From Incurvaria masculella (Eukaryota; Arthropoda; Insecta; Lepidoptera; Incurvariidae): a DNA stretch of 64,000 nt. The notes below the pieces were generated by a model that made no database searches, was not told the origin of the DNA, and worked only from the letters and a program-made list of their open reading frames with translations. The DNA is taken from assembly GCA_946894095.1 (NCBI GenBank), contig OX335663.1, positions 1,736,001-1,800,000 on the forward strand, given 5' to 3'. The position numbers were made by a program, and so were the translations under genes. Position 1 is the first letter of the stretch. Each line of letters starts with the position of its first letter. This document shows, piece by piece, positions 54,770-64,000 of this stretch.

Positions 54770-55030
54770 ATCCCTTACCAGACATGAAGATCTTCCCGTT
54801 TTGGTGAAGATACCGTACCGTTTTGGTCTCGAAATCAGGAAAACCTCCTAAGGGGAATCCTAGTTCTTCATATCTCTTACCTGTCATGTCTAAAGTGTTT
54901 GAGATGGTTCTACAAACAACAATGAGTCCGATCAAATTGTAAGAAAATTATTCCTGGTTATCAATTTGGGTTCAGACCACATCATGGAACTATTCCAATA
55001 CCAGTCGAAGGAGTATTTTAATTTGATAAA
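54770..55030 (+). pseudogene. LINE reverse-transcriptase N-terminal fragment
   Basis: The + strand reads GKPPKGNPSSSYLLPVMSKV, FEMVLQTTMSP and, after a frameshift, KIIPGYQFGFRPHHGTI: the early RT blocks (PISLLP..SKVFE and FGFR..H). Truncated at both ends. Confidence 0.7.
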
Positions 55031-55641
55031 AAATAAAAGCACATGCGAAAATCAAGAAAACGATGCTACGTTGCAGGTCTTAGATGAGCAGCACGCCATT
55101 GATAGATTTGGCACAAGTGGTTGGTTGAAAGTTTAATTTATAAAGGAGGGAGATTTGACTGTGATATAAAAAGTCTAGCAAAGAGATTGTTTAATATCTA
55201 TATCAGTAAATTAAATTAGTATGTTTCTGATTTATTTTTTAAAATACTGCATCTAATGACAGCTACAGTACAACCTCGACCCAGGCCCGATAATCGAGAA
55301 TGTCAGGTGATATAGGTTCCTAGAATACTATGAAAATCGAATGCGCGATCATCGCCTTACATCAGACATCGCGCTATCGGTATTGCGATGCATGTAGTCA
55401 TCAGTACGTAGACTGCGCCCGATAGCTAGCGAGCGACTGACTATGCAGGTGCAACGGGCGATGGGCCACGCCGCACCACGTGGGACCAGGCTGCATCAGT
55501 GAAGTCGTTTTCAAATTCTTTCCAGATTAGAATAGTATGGGGAGCGCAAATTTCTGAAATTTCACTTTAAGAATCAGCAGTAGTCCAAGCGAGGTCGATA
55601 CATTACCGAATCGAGTTTTCGGCAATCAAAGAACCCGTACT
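55031..55641. other. 3' flank of the P-like gene
   Basis: On the - strand an AATAAA occurs near 55227, about 415 bp after the stop. No terminal inverted repeat matching the far side of the gene was found. Confidence 0.4.
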
Positions 55642-58038
55642 TTATGTAGATAGTTTTCGACTCACTACCCAGTTTGTTGCATACGTCAATTTCGACTTCT
55701 GATGTTTCAAAAGTCCAAACCATTTGCTTCCTTTGGTGAAACGATGCAGCCTAATTTGGGTGTATTTTTTTATGATTGCCCTTATCAAATGTAAGCGATG
55801 GTTAAATGTTGCTGGCTGTTCGTACGCATGCTGAGACAAGCAATCGAAAACATTGGAATGCAGAAAGCATTTCAATGCTTTTGTGGTTACGTAGGCGCTG
55901 CTTAGTTTTCTGGATAAGGTTTTACCACTCTCCTTCGCAAGTTTGCTGATTATACGCTCCGTAGCCGTACAGACATCATACACGTCTTTACTGGGGTAAC
56001 AACATCCGCCCATATCTCTTATGCTTACGAGTTTGTGAAACCACAGTTTTTCTGGAGACATCAGACTTTCGATGCACGGCTCGCATTTAATAGACTTCGT
56101 AAGATACCTGGAAATCCATCCTGCAATGCAACCTACGATTAGATTTGCTGAAACTGTGTTTGTGATATCAAGCATGTCAGCTAGTTCGACGCTATTATTT
56201 TCTGCATCACGATCAGAAACAAGCTTGATGTTGAGTGAAGTGTGGTTATGCATGTCTGCATCGTATATGTGTCGATGCTGCGGAACTGTACTATTAATGA
56301 CATTTGCAGAAGATGCATGCGAAATAATAAAATTGTCGCATGGAGCGCTATTAACGTTGGATGGTGAGCGTAGTTCCAAATGTTGAATTACTTCTTTATA
56401 AGCTCTTCTGAACTGTAAGGCAGTGGGACTGAAATTAAAGTCAGCATGTCTCCGGATACAACTGAAGAACAGTTCTAAGTTGTCATGACTTATCTTGTGA
56501 GTCGAGATGCATTTCAATTTGTTAGTCTCCACTAAATCTGTGTATAGACTCTTTAGGCTTTCAATGCAAATCAGCAAACCCAGGAAACCAGTTTTGAAAT
56601 CTGATTCAACCATCGGTTTCTTTTTCGTCGATGGTTGGAACTTCAAGGACAAATTGTAATGTTTGGCTTTCTCCAAGAAATCAAAAATCTCATCTTTATT
56701 TTCAGGATTTAAAGGCTGCTTGAAACCATCATTGTAAAGCTCTTTGGAATTTAATACCTCATATAGACTGTTCAAGCCTTTAATAAAGTTTACAGTCCCC
56801 GATGCATCTTGAGTGTTTGATGTTTTAAGTACAGAATCACACAAGTTTAACGCCTCAACTATGCTCATACTCAATAAATGGGTTGCAAGTTTTACTTTCA
56901 TCATCTGTCCTCTGAAGTAAATGTGTCTTGCGGTGTTTTTTTCAGCAAAATTAAAATTTTCATTCCCTTGTAGGTTGTTCAAATCCTTTAATAATTTCCA
57001 TTTGACAGCTCTATTATTGTAGTCATACATAGTTTGCTTGCTTTCGAATGCATACCGTATGTGTCTCATCATAATGCAAGAATCATAGAATACCACAACC
57101 TTCTCACCAGTAATTGGATGTGGAAAGTGTGTTTTTAGATTAGCAGTTTCATTCAACTGGCAGCCGAGTATTTTTGCGGTCGTAAGCATCGATTCATTGG
57201 GTCCAAAGTTACAGCTCACAATTTTCACACCGGCATCGTGGCATTTTACTATGCAAGTTTTGATTAATGTGGCTTTTCTTTCAGAAGGGACATGTTTAGT
57301 TAAAAAGTAACCAACAGGTATCTTCCACTCCTCTTCTAATGAAACGACCATGAAGACCATAGCATCAGAAGCAGTGTCGTCTCCTTCGTAACTTCCGGTA
57401 CCATAGTTCAAAGCGCCCAGATATACTTTCCCGTTGAACGAATCTTTTGGCACAAGAGCCAAGTGATCAAAATTTAGGGCGCATATGATAGGACTGTCCT
57501 TGGATTTAGATTTCCTTTCAAGAGCAGCAAAAGATTCCTCGGTAAAACCAGGTTCTGCATTCGTAGAAGAGTACCACCTGCTTACAAATCTTGGTTCAGG
57601 CAGCAAATTGTCTAACTTGAGCCGCACATACTCGTAAGCGGTGACAGAGATATAGTACAAAGTTAACATAAAACTCCGGAACATCGGTGATTCTTTTATC
57701 AGGACATCAATATCTTTTCTGTTCCCTTTTAACTCTTTGTTAATTTCTGATGCATTTTCAGTGAGCTGGGAAAATGATTCGTCATCTATGATATTTTTCC
57801 TCTTCAGTGATTTCAATATCTCCTTTAGATCTATTTGTTTTTCACAGAATTTAGATTTTGATGTTCCCTTTTGTTTTATTTCATTCAGTTTCCTTTTTGC
57901 TGGTTCAGATTTTGTCTTTTCATTATTTACAGAATGATCTATCACGTTACTTGAGATTGATTCTGCTTCCATTGTCAAATCCATGGTATTAGACCCGTTC
58001 GAGTTTGCTGACCCGGAATGAGACTGCATTTCTGCAAT
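55642..58038 (-). CDS. P-element/THAP9-like transposase-derived protein
   Basis: One uninterrupted exon. The open frame reaches 58116 (824 codons), but residues 18-26 are the polypyrimidine tract of a good acceptor (CTTCTTTTTCAG) ending just before ATT at 58038, so an upstream exon is likely; Met30 (58029) is the first internal start. Numbering from 58116: Lys-rich region (about 65-135, possible coiled coil), then a P-type block with RWYSSTNAEPGFTEESF (180-196), LNFDHLAL (214-221), VFMVVSLEEEWKIPVGYFL (254-272), SCNFGPNESML (301-311), and SHDNLELFFSCIRRHADF (543-560). Asp217 and Glu548 fit two of the three RNase H-like catalytic acids; the middle one is Asn303. No THAP zinc finger is present in this exon. 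Related to transposase-derived THAP9; probably a domesticated or dead copy. Confidence 0.85.
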   Translation of the reverse strand: MAEMQSHSGSANSNGSNTMDLTMEAESISSNVIDHSVNNEKTKSEPAKRKLNEIKQKGTSKSKFCEKQIDLKEILKSLKRKNIIDDESFSQLTENASEINKELKGNRKDIDVLIKESPMFRSFMLTLYYISVTAYEYVRLKLDNLLPEPRFVSRWYSSTNAEPGFTEESFAALERKSKSKDSPIICALNFDHLALVPKDSFNGKVYLGALNYGTGSYEGDDTASDAMVFMVVSLEEEWKIPVGYFLTKHVPSERKATLIKTCIVKCHDAGVKIVSCNFGPNESMLTTAKILGCQLNETANLKTHFPHPITGEKVVVFYDSCIMMRHIRYAFESKQTMYDYNNRAVKWKLLKDLNNLQGNENFNFAEKNTARHIYFRGQMMKVKLATHLLSMSIVEALNLCDSVLKTSNTQDASGTVNFIKGLNSLYEVLNSKELYNDGFKQPLNPENKDEIFDFLEKAKHYNLSLKFQPSTKKKPMVESDFKTGFLGLLICIESLKSLYTDLVETNKLKCISTHKISHDNLELFFSCIRRHADFNFSPTALQFRRAYKEVIQHLELRSPSNVNSAPCDNFIISHASSANVINSTVPQHRHIYDADMHNHTSLNIKLVSDRDAENNSVELADMLDITNTVSANLIVGCIAGWISRYLTKSIKCEPCIESLMSPEKLWFHKLVSIRDMGGCCYPSKDVYDVCTATERIISKLAKESGKTLSRKLSSAYVTTKALKCFLHSNVFDCLSQHAYEQPATFNHRLHLIRAIIKKYTQIRLHRFTKGSKWFGLLKHQKSKLTYATNWVVSRKLST

Positions 58039-58125
58039 CTGAAAAAGAAGAATGAGTACGATAACTTCACGGTGCAGAAACTGCAGCTGATGCTGTTTCA
58101 TGAATGTTGCGTGCAATCAATGATG

Positions 58126-59546
58126 TAGGGTAATTGCGCTGGTTTCCCGACCGGGTTCAGTTTACGACCATTTCATGATCTTGTTGCTTACAAAACAAGT
58201 TAATAGGGATTTGGGGGGTAATATGTCATTACTTAATTTTTTAAACATATTTTCAATAACTATTCTTTGAGTAAAAACAAAAATCAAAACTGGTTACACT
58301 ATACAGTGGAAACCACAAATTTCTCAGTTTTTCGGTTGCATTGCAAAAGCGAATACGTTGAGGTATTTGCAGGAAAAATAGTGCAAGGGGTTTGACGCGA
58401 GGTGAGTTTTAAGCGTTTTATACTCACTTCTGCAACGTAACTGGGTTCTTTTATCAAGATAATAGATCAAAGAAGCCTTCGGAATGGATATTATTCATGT
58501 GTATTATCAATTATTTGTAAAAACGTGGTGGTCGGAAAGTGGAATAGGAATTCAACCACAAATTTAGTTTTCGACCGGGTGGTCGGATTACTAACCTAAA
58601 CGCAGAGAAACTGATTTGTCTTTGTCTTACAAAAAAACTTCTTATGAGCCATTTTCTTTTGTCTAGCTCCCTCCTTCTTCATTTTAAATCAATCCAGTTA
58701 GTTTACGACCACTAAATATTGTAATATTATCGAAATATTTCTAACAATATTAATAGTGGTCGAATACTAAAAGAAGATGCATTTTTATGGTTCAGTTTCC
58801 GACCTCCTCATTTTGTACGGATAATTTGGTGGTCGTATAATTAAAATAGCTTTTCCGCAATCTGGTATGCGACCAGCCAAAAACGCATTAATTTCACCTT
58901 GTTAAATATTATTTACGAGTTAGAATTTAGTTATAGGTAGACATATCTACTATGCAAGTCAATAGGGTTCGGAACCAACGTTTTGTGGAGTGAATTTGAG
59001 GGCTTTTCTCGAGTTGTTTCTAATATTTGTCAAAACAGTAAGTGGAATATTGGTATATAAAAAAAAATATTTTTAACATAGTAAATAAATTATATATTTT
59101 TTTACCACCTCAAATGTACCGACTTTTCAGGACTTTTCAATGAGCCAGCACAAGTAAAATCTTTATAATGTAACAAGGGCTTGGTTACAAGTAGTGAAGT
59201 ATAATATAATGTTACATTTTACACTTGGGATTTGAAAAAATGAATACGTAATTATCTGAACATAAAAATTATTCAAACTAAGCCATGGTCGCAAACTAGA
59301 ATATGCGGTGGTCGGAAACTGAGTAAAGTGGTCGTAAACTAATTTTTTGACCTTTTTTTTAGTTTGATTTTTTTTTAAAATAACTACTGATTCTGCACTG
59401 ATTTCATAATTTTAACTTTCAACTAAAATTACCAAACTCCTTTTATGAATACTTAAAGTCTATATAACATTAATGAAAATATTTTTTTATTTCAGTTTGA
59501 AGTTCGAAAAGTAACTAACTGGTCGTAAACCGACGCACCTACCCTA
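58126..59546. mobile_element. 1.42-kb element with inverted ends and internal motif array
   Basis: Left end TA-GGGTAATTGCGCTGGTTT, right end (inverse) TA-GGGTAGGTGCGTCGGTTT, matching over about 26 bp with a few mismatches. TA stands at both outer edges (58126-58127, 59545-59546). Inside are nine exact copies of TTTNCGACC or its inverse and about six near copies. No transposase ORF is present. It abuts the 5' side of the P-like gene. Confidence 0.75.
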
Positions 59547-60529
59547 TGAAAATAAATGCAAGTACGAATTTCAGTTTTTTATTTCCTGCATTAGTTGCAT
59601 ATCGCATACGTTTTTTCGTGGAAAATAGTGTTGCTGAAGACTCAGTGTTATTCTCATTCATTCATCAGTATTCATTCATTCATTAATTCATTTTTGGGTT
59701 TTGTGACTAATTCAGTTATCAGTTAAGATTTGGTTGTTGGTTCAGTCTAATCGTCAGTGATGTTGGGTAAACTATAAAACCTAAAACAAGAATACGAAAT
59801 AATTTTGTCCCACACACCTGCATTGCCCTAATTAATTTACGGTGTGTGGTCAACTAAGTGCCTGAGCCGACACCACATTCAGAGAGGTTTAATGCCACCA
59901 AAGTCCAAAAGTGTTAAACAGCACCGAATATAATAAAAAAGTTCCTGGGTTTTTCCATATTTGAAATGACAGACTTCAACCAAGCTTTACCAAGTTTGTT
60001 GAGAGCGCATTGAAGTGTTTCTTTCATTAAATTCGTATGCAGAAACTTTTAGGATTGTAGACTCAAAGTAAAGATTATCCATTGAAGTTATGATAGTTTG
60101 TTATAAATCCCGCTACCTCATACTTTTTATTTCAAATTTCACGATGCATTTCAACAAATGAATATAATATGCACTACTTAATGCCGCATGGACATGGCGG
60201 GAGGGGGGGGGGGGCGGGAACATTGATCCTTTAGATTGAGGTTTACTTGAACGATCTTTAGGTAAACCTTCATCTTCAAACATAAACCTTGGTTATTTTT
60301 TTAAAGACCACCTCAACCGAGTAGGCATTTTCAAATGGCTGTCGAATGGATACCGGTGATCACTTTGAGGGGGGGGGGGGGGGGGGTTGGTTGTGGTATG
60401 GTAACATAATAATCCCCTCCTCACTGCAACCAGCAGCCTAAATCATTAATTATTTATATAAAAAGGTACACATATCCAGTGAAGATTTTTGCTACAAATG
60501 CTCGTGAGACCCTAAACTAAATGTTCAGT
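59547..60529. other. Intergenic with two long G runs
   Basis: G-rich runs at about 60200-60218 and 18 consecutive G at 60369-60386. No gene recognised. Confidence 0.6.
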
Positions 60530-60690
60530 CTGATTGCTGCACCCTGCAAAAAAAATACAGTATGGCATTATAAGTGGGTAAATCTGCTGTTAATATTACG
60601 TAGAGAACTGGTCCCAGTATGCTACCCTTTGGAACTCCTGACTTGAGATAAGATATTAGCTCATCGAACCACAATGGAAATAGTTGCCAT
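60530..60690 (-). pseudogene. Reverse-transcriptase fragment
   Basis: The - strand reads SGVPKGSILGPVLYVILTAD-LPTY, the fourth RT block of a Jockey-type LINE; both sides are lost. Confidence 0.7.
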
Positions 60691-60899
60691 GCCAAGAATT
60701 ACCTTAATTAATGCCCTTGACATCACATCAACACTTTGAAATTCAAGTTAGAATGAGATAGATCTGACAAATAGCCTGTAAAACGTAGCTTTCCTGACGC
60801 ATGGCAATCAATAGGATTCCTTGTGTTGGCATTACTGGAGGGGAAGCAATTTGATTGCTGCGTGTTTTGTGTTTTGTTCCAAAATCCTTCTCATAAGCA

Positions 60900-60932
60900 A
60901 TGGCAGTGTGCGTAGCCGTCATTGGAAAGGAT
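60900..60932 (+). CDS. TRAPPC2L: TRAPPC2L coding exon 1
   Basis: 11 codons, MAVCVAVIGKD, first beta strand of the longin-like fold. Donor GTAAGT is a perfect consensus. Phase 0. Confidence 0.9.
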
Positions 60933-62527
60933 GTAAGTATGAAATGTTAAATTTACCTCGAGTTCTATTATCACACTTCGTTAGAAGATACGTGTAAGCT
61001 GAGAATCTTGGCTGAGTTTCTTTTGCTTGGAAATAATAAACTCTCTTGTCTGACGTTTGTCAACAAATGTCAAACAAATTAAAGCCATAGACAAACACTG
61101 CATTCCGAAATGCGTATATTGCGGAGAATTGCACACGACTGTTCCGAATTGCTTATATTCACTCCCGTGAACGTCATTTTGATACAAGGGATGTGACTCT
61201 AGCCGGACACAGTGTAAAGCGCGCACGGTTGAGAGCATATGCGCCGTGTACGCTGTCATTACGCGTGTTTATCTGTTCTCTGATCGTATGTATTTGTATT
61301 CTGTAATAACGAAGGTCTTTCGCGGTTTTTTAGTCTAGTTAGACAATTTCAGGCCTGAAATAACCAATCTCGAGACTTACAAGCCATTTTAGACGTTCTT
61401 AGTCTGTCTGCTCAAATTCGTTCCGATTTGATATGGTTCAATTGTGGCTATGATCAGTAACATCAATTCGAAACACAAGTAATCACTGTATTCGCTTTCT
61501 CTGCGATATTTGCAATGTACGCATTTCGGAATGCAGCGAAAAGTGCTTTGTTGCATGTTCATTCCATTAGGCAAGTTCGCGCAGGCTGTTTGTTGTCGCC
61601 GAAATGATGTTCTGGATGTTTCATATATGTATCTTCTCTACAATCAAATGTAAGTAATATAAACTAGAGCAGGTTTTTTTATGAAACTAGACAAGGAATG
61701 GTGTTATCACACTCATCTTCATTATGTTATCCCAACAAACCGCATTCCCAAAGGAATAAGGTGTTTTTTTTTAATGCAACCTGACATGGATGCTGTAATC
61801 TGACGACACCGGGTTTCAGTTTCCAGCACAGATCGCAAAGGCAGACCATTAAATGTATTGTATTATGAACTTACAGAATGCACCACTCTACATCGGTGGG
61901 GTGGGAAACGAGAGCACCGGAGTCGACAGTGAACTTTCCAGACAATGGCTAGTCCATACGGCTTTGGACGCTCTAGAAGAAAGGCTGGCGGTTACTAACT
62001 CAGCTAATACGGGCTCTGGGTCCGGTTCATCTAGAACTGACTTGCGAGATCTCTATTTGGGACTACTCTATGCAACCGATACACACAAAATGTCAGTTTT
62101 ACACTCTTTTAGAATACTAAGAATATCATTTCAATGATGTGTGGGAATATATGTTTCATTAGAATTAATGAAAAAGAATTAATTACACACCAATAAATAA
62201 ACAAAAAATAATAAACATAACCAAACACAGGTTGAATGACAGGCTTTTGAAAAATAAAACGATTTATTTTTAATCTGATTAAAATTCTTTAACGCCTTTG
62301 TCATGAATCCAGATAAAAAAAATCAGATTCAAACTACTTTCTTTTTTTTTCAGATACGGTTATGTCACAAATACCAGAATCAAGTTGGTGTTGGTGGCTA
62401 GTTCTACAGCTTCAGGCAGTGGTTTGAGAGATGCTGAAGTGCGTGGTGCTTTGCGTAAGCTCCATGCTTTATACGCTGATGCTATATGCAATCCATTTCA
62501 TTTGCCAGGAGATCTGATCACCTCCCC
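60900..62527 (+). CDS. TRAPPC2L: TRAPPC2L, first three coding exons (3' end not seen)
   Basis: Sedlin-fold subunit of the TRAPP vesicle-tethering complexes (ER-Golgi and intra-Golgi traffic). Exons are 60900-60932, 61877-62091 and 62354-62527, all GT-AG with matching phases, giving 140 codons plus two bases. It starts MAVCVAVIGKD, continues NAPLYIGG, WLVHTALDALEERLAV and DLYLGLLYATDTHKIYGYV-TNTRIKLVLVASS, and ends LRKLHALYADAICNPFHLPG-DLITSP, all family hallmarks. Compared with the usual length of about 140 residues, exon 2 carries an extra Ser/Gly-rich loop (NSANTGSGSGSSRT). The last 15-20 residues must lie in a further exon, probably beyond 64000. Confidence 0.9.
61680..61850 (-). mobile_element. 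Two decayed SINE tail pieces in TRAPPC2L intron 1
   Basis: TATGAAACTAGACAAGGAATGG and CAACCTGACATGGATGCTG resemble the shared SINE tail; bodies are short and diverged. Confidence 0.4.
61877..62091 (+). CDS. TRAPPC2L: TRAPPC2L coding exon 2
   Basis: Acceptor GAACTTACAG; NAPLYIGGVGNE to ATDTHK plus AT, donor GTCAGT. The upstream Met of the longer open frame (61853) is in the intron and not used. Confidence 0.9.
62354..62527 (+). CDS. TRAPPC2L: TRAPPC2L coding exon 3
   Basis: Acceptor TTTTTTTTTCAG, completing the Ile codon; donor GTGAGT after CC. It contains the conserved NPFHLPGD block near the C-terminus. Confidence 0.9.
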
Positions 62528-63014
62528 GTGAGTTTTAAGTTTTTTTAACGTTCTTTATTTCCTTTGATTGTAAAATTAGAAACAGCCAGTGAATTTATCA
62601 TAATATCGCGCCAAAATGCGCTTTTTGATTCTACAATTCAGTATTTAACACCAAATACACCCCCGTAAATTTGTGATGTTTCTGACCACGCATGTCTTTA
62701 CTCATTGATTTTATACCAGCTAGCCACATGAGACAAAATCTTTTGATATCGCAGGTTTCTATAGATATGGATTTATTCCTCGAAACATAGTGTTTTATAT
62801 TTCTCTCGGTACCATTCCGCATAAAATTTAGGTACGCAGCACTTTTTGGCAACTTATAGTTGTCACGCAGGACGTGACTATGGAAGTTCGTAAAATATTG
62901 GCAGTATTTTTATATTAGCGCTATGACGCTTCTAAAAAATCACTTATTTGTAGTTTCTGTACAATTTTCTCCATATTGTCTCAATACTCTCATAGTAAGT
63001 AGCCCGTTTCAAGG

Positions 63015-64000
63015 TTCGTTGATTTCAAAATGATCAATCTCACTATTATCATCTATAGGTAAAGTCTTTGAATCAATTGTTCATAAGAAAATCCTCGCAC
63101 ATGTCAGGCCTTAATTATTATTCAACAGTATTGTTTCTTACCCAAGAAGTCTACAACTACAAGCATGACGTTATTTAGTTATGATATTATGCGCAGGCAT
63201 TAAAAAGGCAGATATCCATGCTATTTACATAGATCTTAGTAAGGCTTTTGACCGAGTAAATCACATAATTGTTATTAAAAAATTGCTTTTTCTTGGTATT
63301 AATGGGACTCCATCAAGGTGGTGTGAGTCTTACTTGATAAATAGATCACAAATCGTAATAGCAAGTGCCTTTTGATCAGACATTTTCGCTGTTTCATCTG
63401 GTGTACCTCAGGGATCCCATATGGGTCCCTTATTCTTCTTAATTTATATAAATGACATTGGTTTAGCCTCAATGATGTGTCCTTAAATGTAGGGAAATGT
63501 AATTTTATAAACTTCTCCCGTAAGCATAACCGTTCCGTTTTTACCTATTACATAAGCGGTATAGTCCTGGCAGAGGTCGAACACTTTTCAGGAATTATCG
63601 TAGACAGCAAAATGCGCTGTAATCTTCACGTAGACCATGTCGCGGACTAACATCGAAAATGTTGGTGTTTGTAACCAGAAAAAAATACCGTATTTAAACG
63701 ATCACACACTTTTAAAAAGCTCTGTAACGCACTATTTAGAATCACCTTGAGTACTGCAGCCCTGCTTGGGGCCCATCCTATAATATACACGTGGAAAAAT
63801 TAGAGCGCATTCGGAAACGTTTTCTGTACCACCTATCCTATAAAAATAATCTGTATAAGACTCTTCTAAGTTACATTCAACGCCTCGATTTTTTTAAGAT
63901 GGAGACGCTGATCTTGCGTCGTTCAAAGGCTGATGTAATTCTTTTACTTAAAATCCTTAGCAACAATGTCGACTGTGAGCAACTATTAGCTAAAATTAAT
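63015..64000 (+). pseudogene. Degraded LINE reverse transcriptase running off the window
   Basis: Frames with several breaks read ISLLSSIGKVFESIVHKK, then IYIDLSKAFDRVNH (RT catalytic block A), VSSGVPQGSHMGPLFFL (63394-63444), YCSPAWGPSYNIHVEKLERI and LHRLDFF-type C-terminal text. The YADD block is lost between about 63470 and 63560. Jockey/CR1-type. Located in the intron after TRAPPC2L exon 3. Confidence 0.8.

Noticed and set aside
58039..58116. The first 26 codons of the long P-like ORF as real coding sequence
   Set aside because: They encode a polypyrimidine tract ending in CAG, a typical acceptor, so they are more likely intron. If unspliced, the protein would have an odd hydrophobic start.
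63016..63062. A possible last TRAPPC2L exon (CC joined to GTTC..., reading FVDFKMINLTIIIY then TAA)
   Set aside because: The reading is short and weakly similar, and the same bases read ISLLSSIGKVFE in another frame, the start of the LINE reverse transcriptase. The LINE explanation is much stronger.

Overview
This window is eukaryotic nuclear DNA, almost certainly from a moth or butterfly. It has AT-rich introns around very GC-rich short exons with GT-AG boundaries. It is also full of interspersed repeats typical of Lepidoptera: the repeat with GGGTTCCGTACC ends and GACG runs, 5S-headed and tRNA-headed SINEs, TTAA and TTA miniature transposons, mariner, a Helitron end, and CR1/Jockey-like LINE debris. 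There is no operon structure and no CRISPR array. The species cannot be named from the sequence.

Three host genes and one transposase-derived gene can be reconstructed by hand from exon phases and family motifs. (1) An OSGIN (oxidative-stress-induced growth inhibitor) homologue lies on the + strand. It has a putative Inr/DPE promoter near 14.89 kb and eight coding exons between 16408 and 40338, giving 605 residues. (2) VHL, the HIF ubiquitin-ligase substrate receptor, lies on the - strand. It has four coding exons between 52437 and 46668, giving 164 residues, and is tail-to-tail with OSGIN. (3) A single long exon on the - strand (58038-55642) encodes a P-element/THAP9-like transposase in which the second catalytic Asp appears to be Asn. 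(4) The first three coding exons of TRAPPC2L (a TRAPP trafficking subunit) lie on the + strand from 60900; its last exon is not seen.

Layout: 1-14.8 kb is repeat-rich intergenic DNA. 14.9-40.3 kb is OSGIN, whose introns hold SINEs, LINE pieces, a 76-bp and a 43-bp tandem repeat, and an internal tandem duplication of exon 2. 40.3-46.5 kb is the OSGIN/VHL interval, with a degenerate repeat split by a mariner and a four-deep nest of one MITE family. 46.6-52.4 kb is VHL. 52.5-55.6 kb is repeats. 55.6-59.5 kb is the P-like gene followed directly by a 1.42-kb element with inverted ends and an array of a 9-bp motif. 59.5-64 kb is TRAPPC2L plus LINE debris.

The items most worth pursuing are the P-like gene with its neighbouring motif array, an in-frame, coding-composition, hydrophobic extension beyond the VHL TGA stop, and the OSGIN exon-2 duplication. 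OSGIN and VHL both belong to oxygen/oxidative-stress biology, but nothing in the sequence shows that their adjacency is functional.
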